Program-made: the position numbers and the translations under genes
Shown here: in pieces, positions 9,981-18,486 of the stretch
Layout: each line of letters starts with the position of its first letter
How positions within the stretch are numbered: position 1 is the stretch's first letter
Notes under the pieces: generated by a model
What the model was told of the DNA's origin: nothing
The model's database searches: none
The model's input: the letters and a program-made list of their open reading frames with translations, nothing else
Assembly (NCBI GenBank): GCA_040223615.1
Contig: JAVKFY010000045.1
Location: 1 to 56,621 of the forward strand
Direction: 5' to 3'
Source: JAVKFY01 sp040223615
GTDB lineage: Bacteria > Pseudomonadota > Alphaproteobacteria > GCA-2731375
DNA: 56,621 nt

Positions 9981-10894
9981 TGGCGGGCGACGAACCAACA
10001 AGGAAGGGCGAGGCGTCGGTCCGGCTGCTGCTGGTCACCGGCATGGCCGGGGCCGGCAAGACGCTGGCGCTGAAGGTGCTGGAGGATCTGGGCTACGAGG
10101 CGGTCGACAACCTGCCGCTCGGCCTGATGGACCGGCTGCTGGAGCCGCCAGCCAGCGGGCTGGAGCCGCAGGCGATCGCCGTGTCGGTCGATTTCCGGAC
10201 CCGCGACTTCGGCGCCCAGGCGATGCACGAGCGCATCGTGCGGCTGCGCGAACGCGGCGACGTCGAGCTCACGGTGGTGTATCTCGACGCCGATACCGAG
10301 ACGCTGCGGCGGCGTTTCACCGAGACCCGCCGGCGGCATCCGCTGGCCGAGGACCGGCCGGTGATGGACGGCATCCTGCGCGACCGCGAATTGTCGCGGC
10401 CGATCCTGGACGAGTCCGATCTGCGCATCGATACCTCGCAGCTCTCCGGCAACGACCTGCGCCAGATATTGGCGCACCATTTCCAGCTCAAGGGCGAGCC
10501 GGGCATGACCATCACGGTGCTGTCCTTCTCGTACCGCATGGGCCTGCCACGGGAGGCGGATCTGGTTTTTGACGTGCGTTTCCTGCGTAACCCGCACTAC
10601 GACGAGGCGTTGCGGCCGCAAACCGGGCGCGACCTGCCGGTGCAGCGCTACGTGCAGGACGATCCGGCCTATGCGCCGTTCCTCGACAAGCTCACCGATC
10701 TGCTCGGCCTGCTGGTGCCGCGCTACCAGGCCGAGGGCAAGAGCTACCTGACCGTCGCGTTCGGCTGCACCGGCGGCCGGCACCGCTCGGTCACTACCGC
10801 GGAGCTGATGGCGCAACGGTTGCAGACGCTGGCCGGGCGCATCGTGCTGCGCCACCGCGAACTGCTGCGCGAAGCCCGCGAGGCGGCGGCGTGA
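9980..10894 (+). CDS. rapZ: RNase adapter RapZ
   Basis: A 304-residue protein with Walker A GMAGAGKT near residues 21-28, EAVDNLPLGL near 40-49 and the C-terminal signature GCTGGRHRSV near 262-271. In E. coli RapZ binds sRNA and RNase E to control GlmS; in alphaproteobacteria the gene is retained next to hprK and PTS genes though its role there is less clear. It begins within the hprK stop and ends 82 bases before the EIIA gene. That gap holds a small GC hairpin (CCGGCA/TGCCGG, 10951-10968). Confidence 0.93.
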   Translation: MAGDEPTRKGEASVRLLLVTGMAGAGKTLALKVLEDLGYEAVDNLPLGLMDRLLEPPASGLEPQAIAVSVDFRTRDFGAQAMHERIVRLRERGDVELTVVYLDADTETLRRRFTETRRRHPLAEDRPVMDGILRDRELSRPILDESDLRIDTSQLSGNDLRQILAHHFQLKGEPGMTITVLSFSYRMGLPREADLVFDVRFLRNPHYDEALRPQTGRDLPVQRYVQDDPAYAPFLDKLTDLLGLLVPRYQAEGKSYLTVAFGCTGGRHRSVTTAELMAQRLQTLAGRIVLRHRELLREAREAAA

Positions 10895-10976
10895 CGGCCC
10901 GCGCGAAGAGTACCGCCATGAGCACGCAACAGCACGCCTACCCTCTAGAGCCGGCAGCGTCCTGCCGGGTGCTGCC

Positions 10977-11384
10977 ATGATTGGCATGGTCCTGGTCACT
11001 CATGGCCGCCTGGCCGAGGAATTCATCGCCGCCACCGAGCACGTGGTCGGCCCGCAGCAGGCGATCCGCGCGGTCTGCATCGGTCCCGATGACGACATGG
11101 AGCAGCGCCGCAACGAGATCATCCAGGCGGTCGCGGATGTGGAGAGCGGCGACGGCGTGGTGGTGCTGACCGACATGTTCGGCGGCACGCCGTCGAACCT
11201 GGCGATCTCGCTGCTGGAGAAGGGCAACGTCGAGGTGGTCGCCGGCATGAACCTGCCGATGCTGATCAAGCTGGCCACGGTGCGCAAGACCGAGCCGCTG
11301 GCCGTGGTGGTGGAGAAGGCGCAGGAAGCCGGCCGCAAGTACATCAACGTCGCATCGGTGCTGCTCGGCGGCGAGGGCAAGTGA
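10977..11384 (+). CDS. PTS system mannose-family EIIA component
   Basis: A 135-residue single-domain EIIA of the mannose family: MIGMVLVTHGRLAEEF places His9 at the phosphorylation site, and VVVLTDMFGGTPSNLA is the family's core strand-loop. It accepts phosphate from HPr. No EIIB, EIIC or EIID gene is present in the window, so it probably serves regulation and not sugar import, as in other alphaproteobacteria with an incomplete PTS. Its last four bases overlap the GTG start of the HPr gene, indicating translational coupling. Confidence 0.9.
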   Translation: MIGMVLVTHGRLAEEFIAATEHVVGPQQAIRAVCIGPDDDMEQRRNEIIQAVADVESGDGVVVLTDMFGGTPSNLAISLLEKGNVEVVAGMNLPMLIKLATVRKTEPLAVVVEKAQEAGRKYINVASVLLGGEGK

Positions 11385-11701
11385 ACGCCGGCGGCGGCGG
11401 GACAGGCGGCGACCGCCGCGTCCTGACCATCTGTAACCAGAAAGGGCTGCATGCCCGTGCCGCCGCTAAGTTCGTGATGTGCGCCGAGACCTTCGAGGCC
11501 GAGGTGATGGTCAGCCGCGCCGACATGGCGGTCTCGGGCCGCTCGATCATGGGGCTGATGATGCTGGCCGCCGCGCGCGGCTGCGACATCGAGGTCACCG
11601 CCAGCGGGCCGCAGGCGACGGCGGCGCTGGACGCGCTCACCGCATTGGTTGACGGCGGGTTCGGCGAGGACGTCGGCGAGGATACGGGCGCCGGGAAATG
11701 A
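11381..11701 (+). CDS. HPr family phosphocarrier protein
   Basis: A 106-residue HPr with a short Gly-rich N-terminal extension. GLHARAAAKF contains the EI-dependent phosphorylation site His24, and SGRSIMGLMMLAA contains Ser55, equivalent to the regulatory Ser46 that HprK modifies. HPr relays phosphate from EI to EIIA. The GTG start overlaps the preceding stop (GTGA) and the stop overlaps the EI start (ATGA), so EIIA, HPr and EI are translationally coupled. The C-terminal tail (DGGFGEDVGEDTGAGK) is longer and more acidic than usual. Confidence 0.92.
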   Translation: MNAGGGGTGGDRRVLTICNQKGLHARAAAKFVMCAETFEAEVMVSRADMAVSGRSIMGLMMLAAARGCDIEVTASGPQATAALDALTALVDGGFGEDVGEDTGAGK

Positions 11702-13467
11702 GCTCGCGCACCGAACCGGGCGGCGAACAGGTCTTCGATGGCCTGGGCGTTGCCCCGGGCATCGCCATCGGCCCGGCGCACGTGGTCGAGCCAGGCATGG
11801 CGCGGGTGCCGGAATATCCGATCCCACGCACGCGCATCGACGCCGAGTTGGTGCGCTTCGCCGCCGCCGTGGCCGATTCCAGCGAGCAGATCCGGCGCCT
11901 GCAACGCAAGGCCGGCGATCTGTCGGGCGCGGCCGGCGAGGAGCTCGGCTACCTGCTGCAGGCCTACCAGCAGATGCTGTCCGGCAGCCGCCTGATCCGC
12001 GGCGTGGAAACCCATATCCGCGAACGCGCGATCAATGCCGAGGCCGCGGTGAATGCCGAGGTGCGGCACATCGGGCGCGACTTCGCGGCGATGACGGACC
12101 CCTACATCGCCGCCCGCATGGCCGACATCCGCGACGTCGGCGCGCGGTTGATCCGCAACCTGCGGGCGGCCGGCACCGGCGATACGATCGGCGAGTTGCC
12201 GTCCGGCGCGGTGCTGATCGCCGACGAACTCAGCCCGGCCGACACGGCGGCGATCGATCCGGCCCAGGTCGGCGGATTCGCCACCGTGTTCGGCGGCCCG
12301 GAGAGCCACACCGCGATCATGGCCCGCTCGCTGGGCCTGCCGGCGGTGCTCGGCGTCGCCGGGCTGATCAACCGGGTGCGTGCCGGCCAGACGGTGATCG
12401 TCGATGGCGGCCAGGGCCGGGTGGTGATCGATCCGTCGCCGGCCACCGTCGCCGCCTACGAGGCGCGCCAGGCGGCGTTGCGGGTCGAACAGCGCGGCCT
12501 GCAACGGCTGCGCAAGCTGCCGGCGGAAACCCGCGACGGCACCCGCATCACGCTGCAGGCCAATGTCGAGCTGCCGAGCGAACTGGCGATGGCGCGCCGC
12601 GTCGGCGCCGAGGGGATCGGTCTGCTGCGCTCGGAGTTCGCGTTCATGAACCGCGACACCCTGCCGAGCGAGAACGAGCAGCTCGCGGCGCTGTCGGCGC
12701 TGGTGCAGGGCATGGACGGCCAGCCGGTCACCATCCGCACGCTTGACGTCGGCGGCGAGAAGCTGGCGCACGCGCTGGACGAACACTTCGCCGATACCGC
12801 CAACCCGGCGCTCGGGCTGCGCGCGATCCGCCTGTCGCTGCAGCAACGGCCGCTGTTCGAAACCCAGCTGGCGGCGATCCTGCGCGTCGGCGCCACCGCG
12901 CCGGTGCGGATCCTGCTGCCGATGGTGACCTCGGTCTCCGAGGTGCGCCAGGCGCGCGCGGCGGTGACGCGCGTGGCGCGGCGGCTGAAGCGGCGCGGCG
13001 TCGCGATCGCCGATCCGCTGCCGCCGGTGGGCGTGATGATCGAGACCCCGGCCGCCGCGCTGGCCGCCGACGGGCTGGCCTTTGAATCCGACTTCTTCTC
13101 CATCGGCACCAACGACCTGACGATGTACACGCTGGCCATCGACCGGTCCAACGAGCAGGTCGCGCACCTTTACGACCCGCTGCACCCGGCCGTCCTGCGG
13201 TTGATCCAGTTCGCCACCGAGGCGGCGCTGCGGGCGCGGATCGACGTGGCGTTGTGCGGCGAGATGGCGGGCGATCAGCGCTACACCGCGCTGCTGCTCG
13301 GCATGGGCCTGCGCGAACTGTCGATGGCCGCCACCAGCCTGCCGCGGATCAAGCGCCGGATCCGCAACATGCGCCTGGAGGCGGCGGTGCGCTGCACCCA
13401 GGCGATCATGCAACAGCCCGACCCGGCCCGCGTCTCCGCCCTGCTGGACGAGTTCAACAAGGGCTGA
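11698..13467 (+). CDS. ptsP: Phosphoenolpyruvate-protein phosphotransferase (EI)
   Basis: A 589-residue enzyme I that transfers phosphate from PEP to HPr. His204 in GGPESHTAIMARSLG is the phosphorylated residue; LLRSEFAFM, LDVGGEKLA and IGTNDLTMYTLAIDR mark the PEP-binding barrel, and VALCGEMAGD carries the catalytic Cys near the C-terminus. It lacks an N-terminal GAF domain, so it resembles sugar-type EI in layout although its context is regulatory. It is the last gene of the chvI-to-EI run; the 238-base gap to ahcY carries a repeat hairpin and an operator-like palindrome. Confidence 0.93.
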   Translation: MSSRTEPGGEQVFDGLGVAPGIAIGPAHVVEPGMARVPEYPIPRTRIDAELVRFAAAVADSSEQIRRLQRKAGDLSGAAGEELGYLLQAYQQMLSGSRLIRGVETHIRERAINAEAAVNAEVRHIGRDFAAMTDPYIAARMADIRDVGARLIRNLRAAGTGDTIGELPSGAVLIADELSPADTAAIDPAQVGGFATVFGGPESHTAIMARSLGLPAVLGVAGLINRVRAGQTVIVDGGQGRVVIDPSPATVAAYEARQAALRVEQRGLQRLRKLPAETRDGTRITLQANVELPSELAMARRVGAEGIGLLRSEFAFMNRDTLPSENEQLAALSALVQGMDGQPVTIRTLDVGGEKLAHALDEHFADTANPALGLRAIRLSLQQRPLFETQLAAILRVGATAPVRILLPMVTSVSEVRQARAAVTRVARRLKRRGVAIADPLPPVGVMIETPAAALAADGLAFESDFFSIGTNDLTMYTLAIDRSNEQVAHLYDPLHPAVLRLIQFATEAALRARIDVALCGEMAGDQRYTALLLGMGLRELSMAATSLPRIKRRIRNMRLEAAVRCTQAIMQQPDPARVSALLDEFNKG

Positions 13468-13478
13468 GGCTGCTTGTC

Positions 13479-13498
13479 ATTCCCGCGCAGGCGGGAAT
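13479..13498. repeat. Short dispersed hairpin repeat, copy 1
   Basis: Inverted repeat ATTCCCGC-GCAG-GCGGGAAT, flanked by GTC before and CCA after. The same plan (GTCA, 8-bp stem, 4-5 base loop, TCCA) recurs at 30358, 34348 and 53203. It lies 11 bases after the EI stop and may also stabilise or end the PTS transcript. About 65 bases further, 13562-13598 matches the reverse complement of 30379-30416 with few differences, so a longer dispersed element is likely. Confidence 0.7.
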
Positions 13499-13616
13499 CC
13501 AACGCAACCGCCGTGAAGGATTCACGCGTAGGCGCGGAGTCGAAGCGGGAAGAACGCCCCGTTCTCCGCGTCTCCGCGTGCCCAATTAACGTTGCCTGAA
13601 TGCCGGTATAGTAAAC

Positions 13617-13632
13617 ATAAAGATATCTTTAT
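13617..13632. promoter_or_regulatory. Perfect 16-bp palindrome upstream of ahcY, likely operator
   Basis: ATAAAGATATCTTTAT is a perfect palindrome lying in the only AT-rich stretch of this gap, 74 bases before the ahcY start. Position and symmetry suggest a dimeric repressor site controlling ahcY. S-adenosylhomocysteine-responsive ArsR-family regulators of SAM-cycle genes are known in proteobacteria, and this site could belong to such a factor; that assignment is inference. No SAM- or SAH-riboswitch consensus was recognised here. Confidence 0.6.
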
Positions 13633-13705
13633 TTTTTGATTGCGATGTTTTTTCGGCCATGGCATACCGCCGGCAACTCGAAATCAAAGCTGGAGCACGA
13701 CCCGG

Positions 13706-15001
13706 ATGAGCGCTGATTACAAGGTGCGCGACATCGCGCAGGCCGAATGGGGCCGCAAGGAAATCGCCATCGCCGAGACCGAGATGCCGGGCCTGATGGC
13801 GCTGCGCGAGGAATTCGGCACGTCGAAGCCGCTGCAGGGCGCGCGCATCGTCGGCTGCCTGCACATGACGATCCAGACCGCGGTGCTGATCGAGACGCTG
13901 ACGGCGCTGGGCGCCGAGGTGCGCTGGTCGTCGTGCAACATCTTTTCGACCCAGGACCACGCCGCGGCCGCGATCGCCGCCACCGGCGTGCCGGTGTTCG
14001 CCTGGAAGGGCGAGACCGAGGAAGAATACTGGTGGTGCGTCGAGCAGACGATCAACGGCAACCCGGACTGGAAGCCGAACATGATCCTGGACGACGGCGG
14101 CGACCTGACCCAGGTGATGCACGAGAAGTATCCGGAGCTGATGGCCGAGGTGAAGGGCATCTCGGAGGAGACCACCACCGGCGTGCTGCGGCTCTACCAG
14201 ATGCAGAAGTCCAACACGCTGCTGGCGCCGGCGTTCAACGTCAATGACTCGGTCACCAAGTCCAAATTCGACAACCTCTACGGCTGCCGCGAGAGCCTGG
14301 TCGACGGCATCAAGCGGGCGACCGACGTGATGCTGGCCGGCAAGGTCGCCGTGGTCTGCGGCTATGGCGATGTCGGCAAGGGCTGTGCCGTCAGCCTGCG
14401 CGGCCAGGGCGCCCGGGTGATGGTCACCGAGATCGATCCGATCACCGCGCTGCAGGCGGCGATGGAGGGCTACGAGGTGGTGACCATGGACGAGGCCGCC
14501 TCGCAGGCCGACATCGTGGTCACCGCGACCGGCAACAAGGACGTGGTCACGCTGGACCACATGCGCGAGATGAAGGACCGCGCCATCGTCTGCAACATCG
14601 GCCACTTCGACAGCGAGATTCAGGTCGAGAGCCTGCGCAACTACAAGTGGGAGAATGTGAAGCCGCAGGTCGACGAGGTCGTGTTCCCGGACGGCAAGCG
14701 GCTGATCCTGCTGGCCGAGGGCCGGCTGGTGAACCTGGGCTGCGCGACGGGGCACCCGAGCTTCGTGATGAGCGCGTCGTTCACCAACCAGACGCTGGCG
14801 CAGATCGAACTGTGGAACAACAACACCGACGGCAAGTACGAGCGCAAGGTGTACGTGCTGCCCAAGCACCTGGACGAGAAGGTCGCGGCGCTGCATCTGG
14901 AGCGCCTCGGCGTGAAGCTGACCACGCTGACCGATGATCAGGCGGCGTATCTCGGCATTCCGGCGCAGGGCCCGTTCAAGCCGGAACACTACCGCTACTG
15001 A
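13706..15001 (+). CDS. ahcY: Adenosylhomocysteinase
   Basis: A 431-residue enzyme that hydrolyses S-adenosylhomocysteine to adenosine and homocysteine, keeping the SAM cycle running. Visible motifs are GCLHMTIQTAVLIETL and SSCNIFSTQDHAAAA at the substrate site, NVNDSVTKSKFDN, the NAD-binding GYGDVGKGCA, and the C-terminal PFKPEHYRY with the conserved Lys-Tyr ending. ATG 13706 starts the family-typical DYKVRDIAQAEWGRKE; an upstream in-frame codon at 13640 would add 22 atypical residues and cover the operator region. The divL gene follows 133 bases later, a conserved alphaproteobacterial neighbourhood. Confidence 0.97.
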   Translation: MSADYKVRDIAQAEWGRKEIAIAETEMPGLMALREEFGTSKPLQGARIVGCLHMTIQTAVLIETLTALGAEVRWSSCNIFSTQDHAAAAIAATGVPVFAWKGETEEEYWWCVEQTINGNPDWKPNMILDDGGDLTQVMHEKYPELMAEVKGISEETTTGVLRLYQMQKSNTLLAPAFNVNDSVTKSKFDNLYGCRESLVDGIKRATDVMLAGKVAVVCGYGDVGKGCAVSLRGQGARVMVTEIDPITALQAAMEGYEVVTMDEAASQADIVVTATGNKDVVTLDHMREMKDRAIVCNIGHFDSEIQVESLRNYKWENVKPQVDEVVFPDGKRLILLAEGRLVNLGCATGHPSFVMSASFTNQTLAQIELWNNNTDGKYERKVYVLPKHLDEKVAALHLERLGVKLTTLTDDQAAYLGIPAQGPFKPEHYRY

Positions 15002-15134
15002 CGCAAGCGACGTTGTTGCGGCATCGGTAGGCCGCGGCGGTGGCGGTATTGTGACCGCTGGCCCTGTCTCGGTAGTCTAGCGGCCGGGGATTCGCCCCGC
15101 CCGGCGCAGCTCGCGTCGGGAGACGGAGGCGTGC

Positions 15135-17174
15135 ATGCTGATCGCCGCACTGGCGCTGGCTGTCATTGTTCTGGCGGCCTTGAGTGCCTGGCTCTGGCGC
15201 GAACGCTCGCGCCAGGCGGCGGCGCTGTTGCGGGCCGGCCAGGACGAAACCGAACTGCAATCGCGACTTGCCGCGGCCGAGACCGGCGCGCGGCAGTCGT
15301 CCGCGGCGCGCGCCGCGGCGGAGGACGAGACCGCGCGCTGGCGGGCGGTGCTGGAGGCGCTGCCGCTGCCCTTGTGGCGACGCGACGGCGAAGGCGCCAT
15401 CGCCTGGCACAATCCGGCCTATGGCCGCACCGTCGACCATGACGGCGACGGCGAACCGCCGGAGATCGAGAGTGCGCTGGCGCCGGGCAGCGCGCGGGCG
15501 ATGGCGCAGGCGGCGATGGCGGCCGGCGCCGAGGAAACCCAGACCCGCTACTTCGTGGTCGACGGCCAGCGTCGCGCGCTGCAGGTCGCCGAAAAGCCGG
15601 AAAGCGGCGGCGTGCTGGGCTTCGCCGTCGACGTCACCGACCGCGAGGACCAGCGCGCCGAGCTGAAGCGCCACGTCGACGCCAATGCGCAGATTCTCGA
15701 CCACCTGAACACCGCCATCGCGATCTTCGGTCGCGATCGCCGGCTCAGTTACTTCAACAGCGCGTTCACGCGATGCTGGCGGCTGGACGAGGACTGGCTC
15801 GCCGAACAGCCGACCCACGGCGAGTTGCTGGACGCGATGCGCGACAGTCGGCTGCTGCCGGAGCAGGCCGACTTTGCCGCCTACCGGGCATCGATCCAGG
15901 CGCTCTACACCACGCTGCTGGAGCCGACCGAGGCGCTGGAGTACCTGCCCGACGGCCGGGTGTTGCGCCGGGTGATCTCGCCGCATCCGATGGGCGGGCT
16001 GCTTTTCTTCTACGAGGACGTGACCGACCGGCTGGCGCTGGAGCGTTCCTACAACACGCTGATCGCGGTGCAGCGCGACACGCTGGACCATCTTTATGAA
16101 GGCGTCGCGCTGTTCGGCTCCGACGGCCGGCTCAAACTGTTCAACCCGGCCTTCCAGCAGGTCTGGAATCTCGACAAGCAAATGCTGGAACAGGAGCCGC
16201 ACATCGCTGAGATCGTCGATTCCCTGCGGCCGATCTTCGATGAACGCGGCGACTGGGCCGAGACCCGCGCGGAGATGATCACCCAGGTCACCGAGCGCGA
16301 GGCGCAGGCCGGCCGGGTCGAGGCGGCCGACGGCCGTCTGCTCGACTTCGCCGCGCTGCCGCTGCCCGATGGCAACATGCTGTTCACCTATCTCGACGTG
16401 ACCGACTCGGTGTTGATCGAGCGCGCCCTGCGCGAGCGCAACGAGGCGCTGGAGACCGCCGACCGGCTGAAGTCGGAGTTCATCGCCAATGTCAGCTACG
16501 AGCTGCGCACGCCGCTGAACGTGATCAACGGCTTTTCCGAGATCCTCGACGCGGAGTATTTCGGCGAGCTGAACGAGCGGCAGAAGGAGTATGCCGACGG
16601 CATCCTGCGCTCCTCGCGCCAGCTCATGACGCTGATCAACGACATTCTCGACCTGGCCACCATCGAGGCCGGGCGGCTGGAACTGGACCCGAAGCGGTTC
16701 GACATCCGCGAGGCGCTGGTCGCGGTGCAGGGCCTGGCGCGCGAAGCGGCGCGGGTGCGCGAGCTCGACATCGACGTCGCCTGCGCCAGCGACATCGGCA
16801 GCATCGAGGCCGACGAGTCGCGCATCAAGCAGGCACTGTTCAATCTCGCCAGCAATGCCATCAAGTTCACCCCGCCGGGCGGCCAGGTGACGGTTGGCGC
16901 CGACCGCGACGCCGACGAGGTGCGGCTGTGGGTGGAAGACAACGGCGTCGGCATTCCGGAGGGCGACCAGGACGTCGTGTTCGAGCGGTTCCATCGCGGC
17001 CGGCAGTGGCAGCGCGGCGCCGGTGCCGGCCTCGGCCTGTCGCTGGTGCGCAGCTTCATCGAGATGCACGGCGGCCGGGTCAACCTTGAGTCGCGGGTCG
17101 ACGAGGGCACCCGCGTGACCTGCCACCTGCCGCCCGCCGCCACCGTCGGGGCCACCGGCGAGGCGGCGGACTGA
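15135..17174 (+). CDS. divL: DivL-like PAS sensor kinase homologue with Tyr in the H-box
   Basis: A 679-residue protein with an N-terminal TM helix (about 3-22), a short coiled coil, three PAS-like domains (about 70-170, 185-290, 305-425), a HisKA dimerisation domain (about 440-505) and an ATPase domain with N-box LFNLASNAIKF and G-boxes VEDNGVGIP and GLGLSLV. The H-box reads FIANVSYELRTPLNVINGF: Tyr455 replaces the phospho-His, the hallmark of Caulobacter DivL, which allosterically controls CckA in the cell-cycle relay. Location directly after ahcY also fits divL. The start ATG follows GGAGG. The usual next gene, tsaE, is not here; a DJ-1 gene converges instead. Confidence 0.88.
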   Translation: MLIAALALAVIVLAALSAWLWRERSRQAAALLRAGQDETELQSRLAAAETGARQSSAARAAAEDETARWRAVLEALPLPLWRRDGEGAIAWHNPAYGRTVDHDGDGEPPEIESALAPGSARAMAQAAMAAGAEETQTRYFVVDGQRRALQVAEKPESGGVLGFAVDVTDREDQRAELKRHVDANAQILDHLNTAIAIFGRDRRLSYFNSAFTRCWRLDEDWLAEQPTHGELLDAMRDSRLLPEQADFAAYRASIQALYTTLLEPTEALEYLPDGRVLRRVISPHPMGGLLFFYEDVTDRLALERSYNTLIAVQRDTLDHLYEGVALFGSDGRLKLFNPAFQQVWNLDKQMLEQEPHIAEIVDSLRPIFDERGDWAETRAEMITQVTEREAQAGRVEAADGRLLDFAALPLPDGNMLFTYLDVTDSVLIERALRERNEALETADRLKSEFIANVSYELRTPLNVINGFSEILDAEYFGELNERQKEYADGILRSSRQLMTLINDILDLATIEAGRLELDPKRFDIREALVAVQGLAREAARVRELDIDVACASDIGSIEADESRIKQALFNLASNAIKFTPPGGQVTVGADRDADEVRLWVEDNGVGIPEGDQDVVFERFHRGRQWQRGAGAGLGLSLVRSFIEMHGGRVNLESRVDEGTRVTCHLPPAATVGATGEAAD

Positions 17175-17177
17175 GCG

Positions 17178-17810
17178 CTACGCGGCGGCGTCGCGGGCCA
17201 TGCCGGCACGGACGCGTTCGACCAGATCGGGTGGCGCCTTTGCCGGCGAGCCGGCGTCGAAGGGCGGGTCCGGGTCGTATTCAATGCCAAGCTGCAGTGC
17301 CTGCGCCACCGTCGGGCCCATCAGTTCCGCGGTCAGGGTGAGCGCGCCGTCGATGCCGGCGGACACGCCCGCCGTGGTCAGGATGTTGCCGTCTCGGACC
17401 ACGCGCTTGGCGACCGGCTCGGCGCCCAGCGCCTTGAGCTGGTCCATCGCCGCCCAGTGCGTGGTCGCGCGCTTGCCGTTCAGCAGCCCGGCGCGCGCCA
17501 GGATCAACGAGCCGGTGCACACGCTCATGGTCCAGGTCGCGCTGGCATGCGCGCCACGCAGCCAGGCCAGGGTCGCGTCGTCGCAGGCCGCCTCGATATC
17601 CGAAGCGCCGGGCACCACCAGCAGATCCGGCGCCGGCAGGTCGGCCAGCGCCACCTCGGCGTACAGCGTCATCCCGAGGTCGGTGGTGATCGGCCCGGCC
17701 ACGCGAGCGACCCGGTGCGCGGTGGCGCCGGGCAGCCGGGCCAGCACCTCGTGCGGCCCGGTCAGGTCCAGGCAGGTCATCTTGTCGTAGAGCAGGAAGG
17801 CGATGTGCAT
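17178..17810 (-). CDS. DJ-1/PfpI family protein, isonitrile hydratase-like
   Basis: A 210-residue class I glutamine-amidotransferase-like protein. Cys98 in SVCTGSLILARAGLLNG is the nucleophile at the elbow, and YDKMTCLDLTGPHEVL near the N-terminus is the DxxGP motif seen in isonitrile hydratase-like members. Close relatives act as isonitrile hydratases or regulators; the substrate is not readable here. It lies 12 bases downstream of a tetR gene on the same strand, so the repressor and this gene are probably one operon under the double operator at 18445-18484. It ends 3 bases from the convergent divL. Confidence 0.85.
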   Translation of the reverse strand: MHIAFLLYDKMTCLDLTGPHEVLARLPGATAHRVARVAGPITTDLGMTLYAEVALADLPAPDLLVVPGASDIEAACDDATLAWLRGAHASATWTMSVCTGSLILARAGLLNGKRATTHWAAMDQLKALGAEPVAKRVVRDGNILTTAGVSAGIDGALTLTAELMGPTVAQALQLGIEYDPDPPFDAGSPAKAPPDLVERVRAGMARDAAA

Positions 17811-17822
17811 GGGGTGCTCCGA

Positions 17823-18428
17823 TCAGCGGTCGCGCCGCGGCGGATTGTCGGTCAGCCGGGCGAAGGCGGTCCGTGCGCGTTCGCCGGCGCGGACATCGTC
17901 AAGCAGCCGCTTGGTGAAATGGTGGATCAGGTAGGCGCCCTGGATCTCCCAGGCGAGCTGTTCGGCGTCGGTGTCGGCCGGCAGGTGGCCGCGCCCGATC
18001 GCGTCGGCGACGTAGCGTTCCAGCGCCTCCAGCCAGGATTGCTGCTGCGCCACCAGGTGGTCGCGCACCGGGCCGGCGATGTCGTCGAACTCGGCGGCCG
18101 CGGCGACGAAGGGACAGCCGCCGGCCCAGCCCGATGCGGCGGTCCAGTCCAGCCAGGCCTGAAAGATCGCGGCCAGGCGCGGCAGGCCGGCGGCGGCCTC
18201 GCGTCCGGCGGCGATGACGTGGTCGCGGAAGTCGAGCGCAGCGCGGTCGAGCAGCTCGACCTGCAGGGCTTCCTTGGACGGAAAGTGCGCGAACAGGCCG
18301 GACTTGGAGACGCCGGCGGCGCTGGCCAGGGCACCGAAGGTGAGGCCGGCGAGGCCGCGTTCGCTGGCCATCGCCGCGCCGAGGGTGAGCAGCCGGGCCT
18401 TGGGCTGCGATTCAGCGGTACGATTCAT
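17823..18428 (-). CDS. TetR/AcrR family transcriptional regulator
   Basis: A 201-residue repressor with the N-terminal HTH LTFGALASAAGVSKSGLFAHFPSKEAL (residues about 26-52) and a TetR_C-like ligand domain containing AIFQAWLDW and GGCPFVAAAAEFDD. ATG 18428 (MNRTAESQPKARLL) was chosen because the longer frame from 18470 would run through the operator. It probably represses itself and the downstream DJ-1 gene in answer to a small molecule that the DJ-1 protein may detoxify. The GGCPF segment carries a Cys typical of the electrophile-sensing subgroup, a suggestion only. Confidence 0.88.
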   Translation of the reverse strand: MNRTAESQPKARLLTLGAAMASERGLAGLTFGALASAAGVSKSGLFAHFPSKEALQVELLDRAALDFRDHVIAAGREAAAGLPRLAAIFQAWLDWTAASGWAGGCPFVAAAAEFDDIAGPVRDHLVAQQQSWLEALERYVADAIGRGHLPADTDAEQLAWEIQGAYLIHHFTKRLLDDVRAGERARTAFARLTDNPPRRDR

Positions 18429-18444
18429 ACCGTCAACATAGATT

Positions 18445-18484
18445 CGACCGATCGGTCGGTCAATAATCAACGATCGGTCGGTCG
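18445..18484. promoter_or_regulatory. Tandem TetR-type operators
   Basis: Two copies of the CGATCGGTCGGT motif lie in direct orientation 13 bases apart: a perfect 14-bp palindrome CGACCGATCGGTCG at 18445-18458 (running on as GTC) and CGATCGGTCGGTCG at 18471-18484. They start 16 bases upstream of the tetR start and reach to 2 bases before the neighbouring lyase stop, so they occupy the whole promoter. Autoregulation of tetR and the DJ-1 gene is the natural reading. Confidence 0.75.
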
Positions 18485-18486
18485 TA

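Noticed and set aside
13468..13705. SAM or SAH riboswitch upstream of ahcY
   Set aside because: No conserved riboswitch core could be recognised; the region is better explained by a repeat hairpin and a DNA palindrome.
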